Shown: in pieces, positions 1-13,433 of the stretch | Layout of the letters: the number at the start of each line of letters is the position of its first letter | How positions within the stretch are numbered: the stretch's first letter is position 1 | The notes under the pieces: generated by a model | The model's database searches: none | The model's input: only the letters and a program-made list of their open reading frames with translations | Told to the model about the DNA's origin: nothing | Made by a program: the position numbers and the translations under genes | Origin: Colocasia esculenta | Taxonomy: Eukaryota > Streptophyta > Magnoliopsida > Alismatales > Araceae | Direction: 5' to 3' | Assembly (NCBI GenBank): GCA_014218235.1 | Contig: CM024766.1 | Location: 54,607,545-54,671,544 of the forward strand | Length of the DNA: 64,000 bases

Positions 1-2120
1 GGATATTAACGGCAAGATCCCTTGCCGCTAATATCTTGTGTTGGCGGCATCATCTAATGCCGTTAACCTATAGACGACCACCCCTTGCCGTCGAGTTCTT
101 CAGACTGCAACAGTGAGCAAGTCTGTCCTTATATGAACTAGTTTCGAGTTTTTCCGCATGAGGATATACGGTAAATTTTACATAATATGTAAATATATAT
201 GTTCGGATGTACTGTAAGTTATTGTGCATTTTTGAAAATTTCACTAATTATTAGAATTTTGGAATGTGTTACCAATAGAATGTTAATCTTGGAAAATGTC
301 GTTCATGAATTATGTGTAGAAATTAAGTGTCATAAATTTTCTATACATTGTTCATAAGATCTGATGCATGATATAAAAATTTGAGCAAATTATAATATCT
401 GGACAGTTTATTTAATTTTCTGAACTGAAAAATAGTTAACATGTCTATTCAATGCATAAAAGTTAAGAATTTTTGCGAAACTAGTTAAATCCCTGAAAAT
501 TGTGATAAAGCTTGTACTGTCAGTATTCATGTATGAAATAAATTATGAATTCGAATAATGAAAAATTGTATCAGTTTGACTATTTTTACAGTTGATATCA
601 TCACTGTTAGAATTTTCAGAAAATATGTGTAACTCAGAAAAATGCAAATTTTGGTATGCATGATGGTTAAACTGTGATGGATTTCTGGTTAAATTTTGTA
701 CTGAACAGATGACAGTAGCTATATAAACTTGTTTTATGTTAGGTATTAATAATTAATACATGCTAATATGATAAATGTTTAATTATGCAAAAATTTCAGC
801 ATGATTAGGATTGTTGTAAAAATCTGATTAATACTGAAAACAGTAGTACCATGCTAGGTAATACTGAAGAAGGTAAATGTGTGAACATGAGATGAATGCG
901 TGATTATTTTGTGTTTAGAATGTGTTGAAATTGAGAAAATGTATTAATGTGCCAATGTGTGACACTGCTACCTTAGAGGGCTGTGGAACTGTACTGTGGT
1001 AAAGTCCCCACGGGAAGGTTCAAAGTGTGTGATGTCCCATGGGCATTGGGATTAAATCCTGGAGGCGAACAAGTATCGCTGGTTAGGGTGGAGAGTGCTT
1101 CTCCCGGTTCTGCGCAGTAACTAAGATTAATCACTGGAATGCCTAGGTGATTGATATGTGATGTGATTAGTGTGTGTCCTTCTAAAGTGGTTTGGGCTAT
1201 GTGTCACGGCATTAAGTGAAAGTGAAATGTGTTTAAGTGAAAGTGAAAATGTGTAAATTGTGAACCTGTGTAAGTGAATATGTGTTCATAAAATTCTTAT
1301 GAAAGCATGCAAAATGATAAGTTTCTTATGAATGTGACATGATAGTAGTAAAACAACGAGCTTTTCATTAATATGAATGTGTTATCTATGTGTACAATTG
1401 TCTTAGAATCCATGCTAAATTAGTTGTTATGAAATGTGTAAATATTGTGTAAAATGATCAACATGTGGCTTATGAATGATTGAATGAAATCAGCTTAGCA
1501 TAGTGAAAAGTGTAGAAAGCATGTGATAGGATTAGTTTATTGTGTATAAAACTAAATCCCATGTGTAAAATGTGTAGAAATCATGAATAGGCTTCTATTG
1601 GAAAAATTGTCACTTCCATGCATTTTGTGTAAATGATATAGCATAAGGATATGGAGATTACTTGATGCATGTATGTTTAGTGTGCTTGGTGTTACTTGTT
1701 GAGTTCTTTTGAACTCATTCTTGCTTCGGCGTACAGGTGCAGACGTTTCTACTTCTTCCGAGGAGATCGTTAGGAGCGACTCGGAGCGAGAGTAGGAGAG
1801 ATAGTTGTGGAGTTAGCATTGTAATTTTCATTACTTCATAGTATGTAATAAAGACTCTGCGTAGTCTCATGTGGACAATGTATTTATTTTATTTCAGTTA
1901 TGAAAATTAGCTCTCTTTTCTACTATACGGACTGTGAATAGAATGTGGATGATGGAATAAAATTTCTTTTCAGTTCTTTAAATTCCGCTGTCATGAGATA
2001 TATTATATTTGTGTATGTTTCAGCCTATCGTACTAGTGTTGGGTAAATGTCCCACTGTAGTGATACCTTTTATATCGACGTGGGTTGGTGAAACCGTACC
2101 GATATGAGAGGGTCGTTACA
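1..2120 (+). mobile_element. A-family gypsy LTR, cut by window edge
   Basis: This aligns along its length with the LTR at 20884-23908. Base 1 corresponds to roughly base 845 of that LTR, so the start lies off the window. It ends with the family terminus GGGTCGTTACA at 2120. The next base belongs to an unrelated Tat-type gag frame on the other strand, so this LTR inserted into that gag. The target duplication would be TCAGC (2121-2125), but the left copy is outside. No primer site follows, so it is a 3' LTR or a solo LTR. The polyA/R-U5 part is present; the TATA region is not. There is no coding capacity. Confidence 0.9.
2..35 (+). other. Hairpin in A-family LTR
   Basis: Bases 2-16 and 21-35 are inverted repeats: 15-bp arms with one mismatch around a 4-base loop. 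Both arms contain the CGGCAAG/CTTGCCG word. The same hairpin recurs at the homologous place in the LTR at 21734-21761 and, altered, at 10673-10698. See the finding on palindrome islands. Confidence 0.85.
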
Positions 2121-3217
2121 TCAGCAGCTTGACCTTTTCCTCTTCAGGCATGGGGCAGCGGACCTTAGAAGCTAGGGAGCGCCATGGATCAGCATAGATT
2201 GAAAATTCCTCATCGGATTTCATTTTCTCGGCCACTAAATCAACAAAAGAATATTCAGGTCCCACCCGATCTTGGAACTGTTGCAAGAATCTTTCTTGAA
2301 CTATTTGAAAATCTTCGGTTTCCTCGGGAGGCAGGGAATAAAACCATTCAAGGGCTAGACCAACCAATGATTTTCTGAACAAGTACGCCATGAGGTGGTG
2401 GTCGTACTTGTGTGGTGCCGACTCATATACAAAATCCTTTAAATGCACATAAGGGTCACCTACCCCAGAATATCGCCGATAGACAGGGAGTTTGACTGGG
2501 GTGGAACCCGGAGATGCTGGAAGGATGGGAGGGGGATGTCAGTGACCTTTCGAGGATCTATTTGTCTCCTAAGGTCATGGAGCTCCCTTTTCATGGTCGT
2601 CCATTCCACAAGGAAATCGGAGGGGGGGGGGGTAACATGGTGAGTAGGAACGAGGGAGCGAGGTTGCTCGAAAGAATAGGACCTCTCGCGGGGTACTGGA
2701 GCAGGTTCGGCCCTATAAAATGAGGAAACTGGAGGGGATCTAGGCCGAACATCCTATGGCAGAGGATAGCTAGGCTCAGATAAATGGATAGCTCTAGGAC
2801 GGAGAGGTGTAGGATCTGCCCCGACGGAGGGGACATAGGGTGCCGAAGCATCAGGGGCAGAGGAAGCCGCCTGCTGGGCAGAAACATGTGGGATCGGAGA
2901 CAAGGGATGCTTGCCTTTGGCAGCGGCCAGAAATTCGCGGACTTGATCCGGGGTTAGGCGTGGGAGAAGCTGACTGAATTGGAATGGGGGTCATCTATCC
3001 CTGGAGGAGAAGGAGGGTGGGATTGACTCCCGATGGTGAGAGGGGGCTGGATGTGTTCGGAAAAAACGGCCGCCGCAGGTTGGGCCACATCCTCTAAAAG
3101 CCCAATAGGCAAGACATCATCGGTAAGGACTCGGAATTGGTCCATGTCGAACAAAGGATTGTGATATAACACAAAGGATGGAGGAGGCCGACTCGATCTA
3201 CCTAGACAATGACACAT
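2121..3217 (-). pseudogene. gag: Tat/Ogre-type gypsy gag, 5' part, broken
   Basis: On the minus strand an N-terminal piece (3217 to 2957) and a second piece (2448 to 2116, plus in-frame sequence up to about 2500) belong to one gag. The second piece starts with a K-L-P-V-Y-x-x-Y-x-G-x-x-D-P-x-x-H-L-K motif, followed by an SL-x-G-x-AL-x-WF motif and an F-x-x-x-F stretch. This pattern is typical of gag in the Tat/Ogre branch of non-chromodomain Ty3/gypsy elements. Frameshifts near 2957 and in 2500-2900 break the frame. The C-terminal half, zinc knuckle and pol are missing because the LTR ending at 2120 interrupts it. Lineage is from motif memory; no search was run. Confidence 0.7.
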
Positions 3218-5175
3218 GCACCACCCCTAAGCAACTAGGGGAGATGACACCAACACACAGACAAAACCTATACCGTATCACAATAAGAAGGACTGTGAGA
3301 TAAGAAGGAGCACTCAAGTTATCATGATTACGGTCCAAATTTTGAGGTTTGCACTTGGCTTTTAAATGAATAAATTAATGGAAAGCCACTCGGTCAAGTG
3401 GGACCCTAATAGGTGTGAACTAGAGTCCTCCATTGTAACTAGGGGAGTCACACAACTCACGCGCAGGGGTGGCTCGAACTAAGGGTACTACGGATACAAC
3501 CTGCCCAGCGAGCCGTAACGTGCGTATGGTCACGGGGACTTACGAAGGTCCTCGGAAGGCGGCCCGAGTCAACCCACGAGTGCTCGCAGGTGAGAGGGCT
3601 CACTAAACCAAGGGGGCAAACCTACACAATGGGATAAGTAATGTATGCACGAGCCCGGGTGCCCAATATGTACGCGATGTCCAAATAATAACAAAATAGG
3701 CCGACTAACAGGTAGCGACGACCAGTTACGCCATGACCCTATCGCGACGAAGAGTCCTGCCGCTATAGCAACAGGGTCCTGAGAGCCGTGATTAGTCACA
3801 AATGCAAGACATACAGACTAGCCTACCACACAATACAAGCATGAAGCAACCAACTTAGCCTAGTAGAGATCATAGATCAGACAGAAACCGGCACATGGAT
3901 CAAAGCATTAACAAATAGGTACATACCTTAAGTCGCGACGTCTACCCCCGGCGCGAAGTCGTCGCGTCCCCACAATCCGCCGTGACAGAACCCAAAAACT
4001 TACAGTCAAATAAAAGGAAAAGCTCGAACCCTAGCAGGATTCTAACACCCATAAACATGAGAATACATAGCATAGAGGCATGTAAGTAACCTACATAAAC
4101 CTATAGGTACAGGATAAGACATGCAGAAGAGGTGAAGCACTGACATGATTTTGCGTCCTCTCCGAATGCCGCGACAATATTGCATCACCACGACACACCG
4201 TGAATTGAACAAAGAACAGAAACGCAGAAAAAAGCAAAACAACAACAACCTAACAGGGTCCTAAGAAGACATTTAAATAGGGAAACATGGCAAGCAAGTA
4301 GACTAGACTCACGAGGGTAGCACTGAAGGTCCCACCGTGATCGCCAACAGGTGTAATCACGGGGATTGTATGCCCCCAATACACACAAACATGTATCAAC
4401 TATAGGAGCAATGGAAAGGGGCGTGATCACCACCTAATATAGTTGCCAAATATAGAATGAAAAGGGGCTAACTATACTAGGAAAAGGAAGAGAGAACAGA
4501 AGACAGACCTGATATCGCGATGTCAAAATCGGTCGCGATGGTGCTGATATCGCGACGCCCGGACGGGCCGCATCTCTTGTCACGTCGCTTTATCCCATCG
4601 CGTTCTCTGTAATGCGGGAGAAGTTTGTGTAGACCTTCTTCCTATCCTCCAGCCGTCCAGAGGACAAGAGCTCCTCGTGAGACCTTGTTTGAGTGCCTAC
4701 TAAAAAAAAAAAAAAAAACAGAGAAGAACCCTATTAGAACTTGTTAAGTGGAGTATCCATCCAACAGTAAAAGAGGAAGAAGTGACATGGAGGGAACGAA
4801 CCTGGGGTGGCATTTTAAACCCCTAGGGTGTATAAAAAATGTGGGAATAAGGGAGGATGCAACCTATCTAAAATAAAAACAATGTGTATGAAGAAATAGG
4901 AAGAAAGGGGGAGAGGGAAAGAAAGAGCCACATATGGGCGACTCCCTGGCGTGCAATGACGTGCTTAGATGCTTCAGATGCTCCAAGGAAAGGTTGGGTC
5001 GCCCTCCTCACGTTCCAAGCTCCATAGACGTGCAAAGGAACAAGTTTTGAGGTGGAAAGTGTGAGGAAAAGAGAGGAAATGGGAGGGCTAAGAGGCTAAG
5101 TCCAGGTCTGAGGAAATTTTGGCAGCCCTTCGGGGTGAAAAATGGGGCTCTCCCGCTCAGGAAGAGAGGGCCTTG

Positions 5176-5183
5176 CTTATATA
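5176..5183 (-). promoter_or_regulatory. Probable TATA box of Tat-type LTR
   Basis: TATATAAG on the minus strand, about 590 bases after the LTR start at 5774, in a reasonable U3 position. Transcription would start near 5150 and run towards lower coordinates. This is position and motif only. Confidence 0.5.
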
Positions 5184-5399
5184 GAGATAGGAGAGATAAA
5201 GCCCCCCCCTAAAAAGATAAATGTCCCAAATGAGAGATAAATCCCATTAAAAATCGTGTGAAGAGTCCAAAGAGGGGTATCCAAGAGTCCCTTAGCCCCA
5301 AACCTCGCCCAAAGGGTTGGGATATTACTTGGAGATAGGGATAAGGCCATAGGAGGATAAATAGGAGGTGGTTGCGGAGGCCTGCATGCGCAGCTGCAG

Positions 5400-5533
5400 T
5401 CGCAACGTATCGTAGGGATGCGACAGGATCTAACGCGACAGCTTGAGGCGCCGCGACTATGAAGCCACATGCATGAATATGCATGGGCTGTCGCGACGGC
5501 CCAGAAGGATGCGACATATTAACGCGGCGCCCT
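5400..5533. repeat. Cluster of GCGAC/GTCGC words in Tat-type LTR
   Basis: Seven copies of the word GTCGC or its complement GCGAC lie in about 135 bp, including the 8-bp palindrome GTCGCGAC at 5490-5497 and ATGCGACATAT at 5509-5519. It is just upstream of the TATA box. A second cluster (TCGCGA at 4515, 4533 and 4550) is downstream of it, and single copies occur at 3742 and 3933. The ATGCGACATAT word also occurs in the unrelated LTR at 42685-42695. Confidence 0.8.
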
Positions 5534-8302
5534 GATACGTCGCATTAAAGGAAATCGATTGTCCTCCAATTATCATCCAATCATATGGGAGAATAATGGT
5601 CAATTAAGGCATATGGACTCTTTCAAAGATAATGGATGGGATCTTGTGGACATTTGGGTTGTTAGTGGGCTCAAAGCAAGGCTAATGGTGGGCTCAAGGT
5701 GAATGACCAACTTGGGGCTCATTAAGATAACAAGAAATGCAGTTTAACTCATAAGTCAGAATCGGGTGTCTACATCTATATAATACAAGAAAGAACTAAA
5801 GTTCTCATAACTGAAATTTAAATCAAATACATTGTCCACAACTGAATTACATAGTGCTCTCAATTACATACTATAAAAAAAAGAAGTACAATAAGGCAAT
5901 CTCCACGAAAGTGCTACTCCTCACGCTCAGAGTCACTCCTAACTGTCTCCTCCAAGGAAGTAGAGACACCTGCACTTGTACGCCGAAGCAAAAGTGAGTC
6001 TACAAGACTCAGCAAGCAAATCCATGCACATTACACATACATACATCATATGGACATTTTACCTTTAAACGAAACCACAATTACATGTAACATGGTTTAA
6101 CAATCTAAACATGCTGTTTCTACAACCTTATGATACCTGGTACATGCTTTATGTTTCTTTTCTACAACAAAATAAACCTATCTCATACTTTCTACACATC
6201 CTTTATCATGCTAATTCAATTCACATTTCATTTCATTTATCTTGTAATACAATCGCAATTAAACATGAGATTTACACATAATGAATGAGATGTTCCTAGC
6301 ATGGATTCTATGGACATTCTCACATATATAACCAAAGTATATACATAAATAGCTTTCTGTTTTGACATGGATAAAACACATTCATGTAGTGATTCACAAA
6401 TTTATACGTTATCATATTAGTTCACATATTCACGTGATCATTTACACATTTTACATATTCACATTTCACATGTACACAATCGCATTGTTCTCATTAAATG
6501 CCGTGACACATAGTCCAAACCACCTCTAGAAGGACACACACTTATCTCATTCACACACATACCTATCACCTAGACAATATAGTGATAGATCTTAGTTACT
6601 GGGCAGAATCGGGAGAAGCACTCTCCACACTAACCAGTGGTGCTTGTCCACCTCCAGGATTTAATCTCAATGCCCCTCGGATCTCATACTCATATGAACC
6701 TTCCCGTAGGGACTTTACTACGGTACAGTTCCTCTGCCCTCTAAAGTAGCAGTGTCACCCATGGCACATTTACAAAATTTCCATTTTTAAACACACTCTA
6801 TTTGCACACCCTTTTTAACACACTAATTTCATATTCACATACATGTACATGGTTCAGATTTCCTAACATGGTACTACTGTTTACAATGTTAAACAGTTAT
6901 AAATTTATTCTAATCATGTTGCAATTATCTAATTTATCACTAATTACACTAAACATGCTTTAATTGGTCATTTCATCATGTAATAAACAAATCAGTACCT
7001 ACTGTTGTCCAATTCTCATGAAATTTTTACCACAGACTGATTATAGGTTAAACATCATGCATGCCAAATTTCATATTTTTTGGAACTGCACACTAATTAT
7101 AAAAAATATAATAGTTATATTATAAAATTGTTCAACAATCAAACTTGCATGGTTCGCAGTGCTATAGGTACATTAACCATCCTACAACATGCATCTGCCA
7201 GTCATGATTTCACATGAAATTTCTAGAAATTTAACTAATTCCATACAATTTATTTGTGAATTTAAACTGATATTGCATGCTCACTATTTTACAGTTCAGA
7301 AAATATAACTATTTACACAAACATCAGAAATTTGCCCAATTTCCATAGCATGACCTGATACTGGTGCACATATTACAGAAATTTCACAGTATCCAAATTC
7401 AGCACGGATCCATATCAACAGTATTTTTACAAGATTTAAACATGTGTAACAGATAATTCAGGGATTTTAATAAATAACACATTCAACGAAAAATTCATAA
7501 AAATTGCTCAACATGATCCACTAGAGGTATTACATATCATATATTTTTACAGTATATCCTCATGCGCAGAAATCTGGAAAATAATCCATAAAAGGTTGAC
7601 AGACAAATTGTCCCTGCCTGAAGAACTCAGCGGCAAGGGGTGGTCGCCTATCTGGTTAACGACAACAAAGGTTGTCTCCAACTTCGGATCTTAACAGCAT
7701 CAAAGGTTGCCGTTAAGTTTCTGTCTATGCAAGACACAGACTGAACTCCAAAAATTCGATAGAAAGGGGGTTCCAGGACACGATTTAAAATTTATAAAAT
7801 TCCTAAGACCTACTAGACGCATGTAGGGATAGCGTGTATAGGTTACTTGTCTTCAGAAAAATCTACAAACGAAGGATTAAGTCGTAGAAGCTCTCCTCGG
7901 CCTGAGCCAAAGAGTCCTCTAATCTCCCCCAATCCGGCTTCTGTGTTGATGCAGACAGCCACCCAATGTCGAAGAAGCTTTCCCCAATGCTTAGACTCCC
8001 CTCCAGTCGCAGAAGATCACCTGAAGGAGTCACCAATTGTCAGATCAAAGGGTCCAAAGTTCAGTTTTTGCACAGAAGAGAACTAGGGTTTTTGACAAAT
8101 GCCAAAAGGGATCTTTCGGCCGGAGATTGGGTATCTTATAAGGCTAGGGGTCGGAGACGCGCTTAGGTAAGGTTTCTTGACCGTTGGGGGTCGGTTACCA
8201 AAACAAGAGGCGTCATTTCTGGAGGCGTTTCCAGATTTGAAGACGCAACAGATTTGGGAGGTTAACGTCAACATCACTGGCCGTCAATCTGGAGTTGGTA
8301 TC

Positions 8303-11300
8303 TGCGACGACCCTCTTTATACCGGTACGGTTATACCAACCCACGTCGGTATAGCGAGCGTCATCACAGTGGGACATTTACCCAACAATGACATTCAGCT
8401 GAGATACACGTGAATATAAGGACAAGTAGCGGAAGTAAAAGAACCACTGTCTTCATTCATTCATCATCCACATTTAACATACATGATTTGATAACATTTA
8501 AAGAACTAAAAGTCCACATAATTTAAATTTCTGAAAATTAAATACATAGATGTCCACAATTATACATTCTTCCATGATAATGATAGTACAATGTTCAAAT
8601 TACATACTATGAAAATCACAAAAGTCACAAGTACTCCAACAACACTCTAATCTCCACGCTCGGAGTCGATCTCCAACGTCTCCTCCACTAGTGTCTCGTC
8701 ACCAACTACACCTGTACGCCGAAGCAAGTAGTGAGTCTAAAAGACTCCGCAAGTACTTCTACACATACCATACATGCACATATCATAGTAGGTTCTACAT
8801 ACACATTCACAAGACACAACATGTAGCATGCTTGACATTAAATTTTTACAACCTATCATGGTGAATCTACAATTTAAACACATGGACTATGCTTTCAGAT
8901 TTGCAGAAATAGAATCACCTATCACATGCTTTCTATTCATTTCTCACATAAAAATCTACCTTCAACCAACTAAGACATGAAAGCCATTAACATACACTTC
9001 CGAACATGCATGAAAGGACACATACCTAACATGGAATCTACACATTCCCACGCATATACATGACCATTTTTCATACTTTAAGCTTGCTGTTTTGATGTTG
9101 GTTAACACTTTACAATCTAACACATGAAAGCTACATTCTCATTCAAACCACAATGTGAAAGTAAACATACATGGAATGATTTACACATAAGTACGGATTG
9201 TCCCTAGCATGGATTCTACGCATTGTACACACATAAGACATGATCGTAACCACATTTATATTGCTGTTCTAACATGAATTCAGATCCTCATATCATGGAT
9301 TTCAATCTCACATCCTCACATTCGGTTTCACATTTTTACACAATTTCTCGTTCACATCTTTAACACATTACACATTGCACGTTTACACATTGTTCACACT
9401 ACACAATTTGCACATGATCACAACCACGTTCACATTTTGTTTTCACATGGACACATACACAATTACACATTCACATTTAGTGCCGTGACACATAGTCCAA
9501 ACCACCAAGAAGGACACAACACATCACATCACATAGACGCCATCTAGGCAATACAATGGCGACTCTTGGACTGCGCAGACCGGGAGAACAAGTCTCCACC
9601 CTAACCAGTGGTACTTGTCCACCTCCAAGATTTCCCCCTAATGCCCTTAGGGTCACTACACATTGAACCTTCTCAGGGGGACTTTTCCCTGATACGGTTC
9701 CACTGCCCTCTGCGGAAGCAGTGTCACATTTGGCACAAGTTACACATTACACATTTTTACCGATTTTAACACATAGGTTACACATGTCACTCTCATTTCA
9801 TTCACTTTCTCACTCACATGCACACTTCTCTGTTTTTCCTAGCATGGCACTACAATTACAGAAGTTTAGCACTCAGGAAATTTCACTAATCAGGTTGCTA
9901 TATACAAAATCAAATCATTTTACAAAGGCATGCATTAGTCTCACATTTTTACATGGAAAATTCATATTGCATCATGTACTGGTCCAAATGACCTGAAATT
10001 TTAACCACAAGCTAATTTCGGGCTTAGGATCCCACATGCAAAATTTCAGATTTTTCTGACTCAAAATGAAATTTCAGAATATTAACCATCCATTCCACAC
10101 TAATATTCATAATGCAATTTAACATGGAGTTAAACAAAATCACAAATTTTAATAGCTCACTGTCTGCACCCTAGCATGCACGGGGTCACAGAGTTTGTTA
10201 CCGAATTTATCGAGCAACACGCAATTTACTAGAATTTAACATGACCTACGCATGATTTCTGTTTTTCCCAAAACAGAATTTTTAAATAATCATACAAACA
10301 TGGGAAAAATGTCAGAAACTCAGAGCACAGATAGTAACATGCATACATGGTCTAACAAATTTGGGCAACAAAACTTTGCCACTGATCATTAGGATCATGG
10401 TGAATACACATGGCCATTCTTTTCGCATACAAATTAGGTAAACAATTAAACTCAACCACCCACAAAATAGATGTACATTCATTCTCCCATTCATCACATT
10501 AGCTAGTGTACATAGTATATAAGAGTTACATTATATCCTCATCGCAAAACACGTCGAAATTATTCATATAGAAGGGCAGAACAGCTTGCTGTTCTGCTCA
10601 GATGAACTTGGCGGCGGTCTCTAGCCGCTAATTTAATGTCAGCGTCCATATCGTTGGACGCTAAGCATGATCTTAGCGGCAAGTGATATTGCCGTTAATG
10701 TCAGGTCTGTGCAAAACACAGACCCGAGCTCCAAAGATGGGGTGAACTTGGGGGTCTAGGACACGAGGGAAAATGTATAAAAATGGTAAAACCATCCTAG
10801 ACACATACATGAACACTATGGGTAGGGTACTTGCCTTTTAGGTACACTCCAAAGGGATCAAAAGCTTGGTGAAGCTCTCCTTGGGCTGTCCCAAGAAGCC
10901 TCCAAAACACCACTCCTCCGGGTTCTTGGTCGATGCAGGTGCTAAGCCAGTGGTGGGGAAGCCTTCTCCTTGGTTCCCTCTAGCCTCCAGTTGCAATAGA
11001 ACGCCGAAGGAAGCCTTGGATCGCCGGATTGAAGCCTCCAAAGTTCAGTCTTTGCACAGTTCCGAGCTAGGGTTTTCTCTCCTCTTTGCAAAGAGTCAAG
11101 AGAGGTTTTCTGGTGCAAAAGGAGTTTGTATATAGAGGAGAGGAGCTCTCCTCTCATGCAGGTCGGACAAGAGGGCCATCAGACCGTTGGAGACAGCTCC
11201 CCAATGGGTGAGCTAGCTTGCTCCCGGAATTCTGGGCTCTGCAACGCATGCAGGTCAGAGAAGTTGGCGTCCACATCGCTGGACGCTGGACTTAGTATTG

Positions 11301-11603
11301 GCGTCCATGGGGTTGACGCCTACACAACACAAGCGTCCATTGATATTGACGCCAATCTGGCCTTCGGCCAGAAATCTAAAACATGCAGAAACCATGCACA
11401 TTTTACACCTATATACATGCCATATGTATACGTTATCATGTACACACTACTATCATACCATTCATACACTATTTACATTTAGTTTATACACATGCATGCA
11501 ATAGTATACTACTAGTACTTACGTAGATAGTTACATGCGTACATACACAACATGAATTATTTACATGCAATACAATAATGTAATAAAATTCGAGGGCCTT
11601 ACA
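8303..11603 (-). mobile_element. A-family solo LTR with GTATC duplication
   Basis: A complete 3301-bp LTR lies on the minus strand, starting TGTAAGGCCCTCG at 11603 and ending at 8303 (terminus decayed to TGCGACGACCC on the plus strand). It is flanked by the direct repeat GTATC at 8298-8302 and 11604-11608, and the flanks are contiguous parts of element A's 3' LTR. It is therefore a solo LTR from an LTR-LTR recombination, younger than element A. It is somewhat longer than B's LTR. It holds two tidy hairpins (10641-10662, 10673-10698) and GCGTCCA/TGGACGC pairs at 11267-11286. The frames at 9721-9996 and 10838-11157 are chance. Confidence 0.92.
10641..10698. other. Two adjacent CpG-stem hairpins
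   Basis: AGCGTCCA/TGGACGCT form perfect 8-bp arms around a 6-base loop (10641-10662). TTAGCGGCAA/TTGCCGTTAA form 10-bp arms with one mismatch around a 6-base loop (10673-10698). They match the site of the 21734-21761 hairpin in element B's LTR. Confidence 0.85.
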
Positions 11604-11879
11604 GTATCCATCGATGTGGCCGCTGACTCCCTATGAACGTCAACTCATGTTGACGCCAACAGGTCGCTTGGCCAGAACTTAAAACCTGCAGAAACTACAC
11701 TTACTCAATGCATGTGCATGAACTACACAGTGTATACTTTAGAAGATTACTACTACTCATGCAATGTAAGTAAATAATATATACAATATATATATACATA
11801 TATTTACAACAATACATCAATTTGTTATATATGCATATCTACACACACACAAGCATAAGTTCTTCACACAATCAAATAC

Positions 11880-13433
11880 CTACATAAGAGGATAAAATTC
11901 AAGGGCCTTACACCCTCTCCCCCTTAAGGAAACGTCGTCCTCGAAGTTAGATAGATAATACTCAAACAACTGAGGATACTTCTTCTTCATTGCATCCTCA
12001 AGTTCCCAAGTAGCCTCCTCTCGCGAGAAGTTGCACCATAGCACTTTCACCGACGCAATGCTCTTGTTCTGGAGATGCTGAACCTTCCGGTCAAGAATAG
12101 CTACCGGTTGTTCCACATAGGATAGATCTGGCTGGATCTCCACTGGCTCGTGGCTAATAACATGAGATGGATCTCTGACATACCTCCTGAGCATAGATAC
12201 GTGGAAAACAGGATGAACACTAGCTAATACTGGGGGTAAAGATATCTTATATGCCACGTTGCCCAATCGTCTGAGAATCTCATACGGGCCAATGAATCTA
12301 GGGCTTAACTTACCATGCCTTCCAAATCTAACTACACTACGAGTAGGCGAAATCTTCAAGAAGACATGCTCACCTACCTTGAACTCCAAATCCTTCCTCC
12401 TGTTGTCGGCATAGCTCTTCTGCCTATCTTGTGCCGCAACAAGCCTATTCCTGATAAGCTGGACCTTATCTGAAGTCTCCTGAACTAACTCTGGACCGAT
12501 CAATTGCCTATCATCAGTCTCCTCCCAACATAAAAGAGATCTACAAGGCCTACCATACAATGCCTCAAATGGAGCCAAACCAATACTCGCATGGAAACTG
12601 TTGTTATATGCGAACTCCACAAGAGGTAAATGATGCTCCCAATCATCCTTCCAATCCAGAACACACACCCTCAACATATCCTCGAGCGTCTGGATAGTCC
12701 TCTCGGACTGTCCATCGGTCTGGGGATGGAACACCGAACTGAGCTTCAACTCCAAACCTAACGCATCCTGAAGACCCTTCCACAACCTCGAAGTAAATCT
12801 CGAATCTCGATCCGAAATGATCGACTTCGGCACACCATGCAATCTAATAATACTACTAATATACAATCTAGCTAAGCTCTCTACTAACTGCTTCTTCTTC
12901 ATGGGCAAGAAATGCGCAGTCTTCGAGAATCTATCTACTACTACCCAAATCGAGTCATTACCCCGTCTAGATCGAGGCAAACCTGTAACAAAATCCATAG
13001 TGACAGCTTCCCACTTCCATATAGGGATCTCCATCTTCTGCATAAGACCAGATGGTCGTTGCCGCTCAGCCTTCACTTGCTGGCATACAAGACATCTAGA
13101 TACATACTCCACTACATCCTTCTTCATGCCAGACCACCAAAAAGATCTCTTCAAATCCTAGTACATCTTAGTGTTACCCAGATGAATAGAGAATCTTGAT
13201 CTATGAGCCTCTGCTAAAACATGCTCATAGACATCTACAATGTCTGGAACACAAACGCGGTGATGGAATCTAATCACAGCATCCTCATCACGAGCAATGC
13301 CTGCCTTGCCCACTAACTCTTGGAGTCTAGGGTAGGCTTTCTGTTGCTCGATCACCTCATCCAACACTGAAGACCTAATGGACAACCGAGTTACAAAAGC
13401 CTGAGACAATAATGGCTCTAACTCAGTCATCAC
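11880..13433 (-). pseudogene. pol: Element A integrase and chromodomain
   Basis: This is the C-terminal part of a chromovirus polyprotein. From the N-side: an HHCC zinc-binding region (His pair about 13220-13190, then C-L-V-C near 13085), a DD-E catalytic core (D in TMDF, D in SDRD, E in DGQSE; about 13000-12700), a GPY/F module (I-G-P-Y-E-I) near 12290, and a C-terminal chromodomain (about 12120-11970) with the W-E-L-E ending typical of Tekay/Del elements. A stop codon replaces Gln near 13157. The usual stop after the chromodomain has mutated, so the frame reads through the polypurine tract into the LTR and ends at 11880. It is about 90% alike in protein to B's copy by eye. It is inactive as part of a broken polyprotein. 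Confidence 0.9.
11913..11925 (-). other. Polypurine tract of element A
   Basis: AAGGGGGAGAGGG on the minus strand abuts the 3' LTR start at 11912, and the identical tract abuts B's LTR at 20871-20883. It is the plus-strand DNA synthesis primer of LTR retrotransposons. Confidence 0.93.

Larger units (their letters stand above)
3218..5774 (-). mobile_element. Leader and 5' LTR of Tat-type element
   Basis: Upstream (minus strand) of the gag fragment lie a non-coding leader and an LTR. The LTR begins at 5774 with TGTAGACACCC, directly against the A-family LTR sequence that starts at 5775. The LTR/leader boundary and primer site are not resolved; a weak candidate with CCATGACCC at about 3730-3740 is unconvincing. 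The region holds a TATA box (5176-5183), an A17 run at about 4700-4717 and several clusters of TCGCGA/GTCGC words. Bases 4346-4453 resemble 63893-64000 at the far end. Long minus-strand frames around 5177-5517 show no family features. Confidence 0.6.
5775..11912 (-). mobile_element. 3' LTR of gypsy element A, interrupted
   Basis: On the minus strand the LTR starts at 11912 with TGTAAGGCCC, immediately after the polypurine tract, and runs left. It is split at 11604/8302 by a solo LTR and cut at 5775 where the Tat-type element begins; about 180 bp of its 3' end are missing here. Joining 11912-11604 with 8302-5775 gives about 2.83 kb, in line with the 3025-bp LTR of element B. Bases 5775-5840 are identical to 17011-17076 in the same element's 5' LTR remnant. 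It includes the conserved GCCGTGACACATAGTCC block near 6500 seen in all family copies. Confidence 0.85.

Noticed and set aside
3720..3745. Primer-binding site of the Tat-type element
   Set aside because: TGGCGTAACTGG on the minus strand follows a possible ...TCA end but does not clearly match a plant tRNA 3' end.
4700..4717. Poly(A) run marking a retrocopy or SINE
   Set aside because: No adjoining SINE body, spliced gene sequence or flanking direct repeat is visible; it lies within the Tat-type LTR.
5177..5517. Two overlapping minus-strand frames of about 100 residues
   Set aside because: They cover the Tat LTR's TATA box and GCGAC cluster, are low in complexity, and have no recognisable domain.
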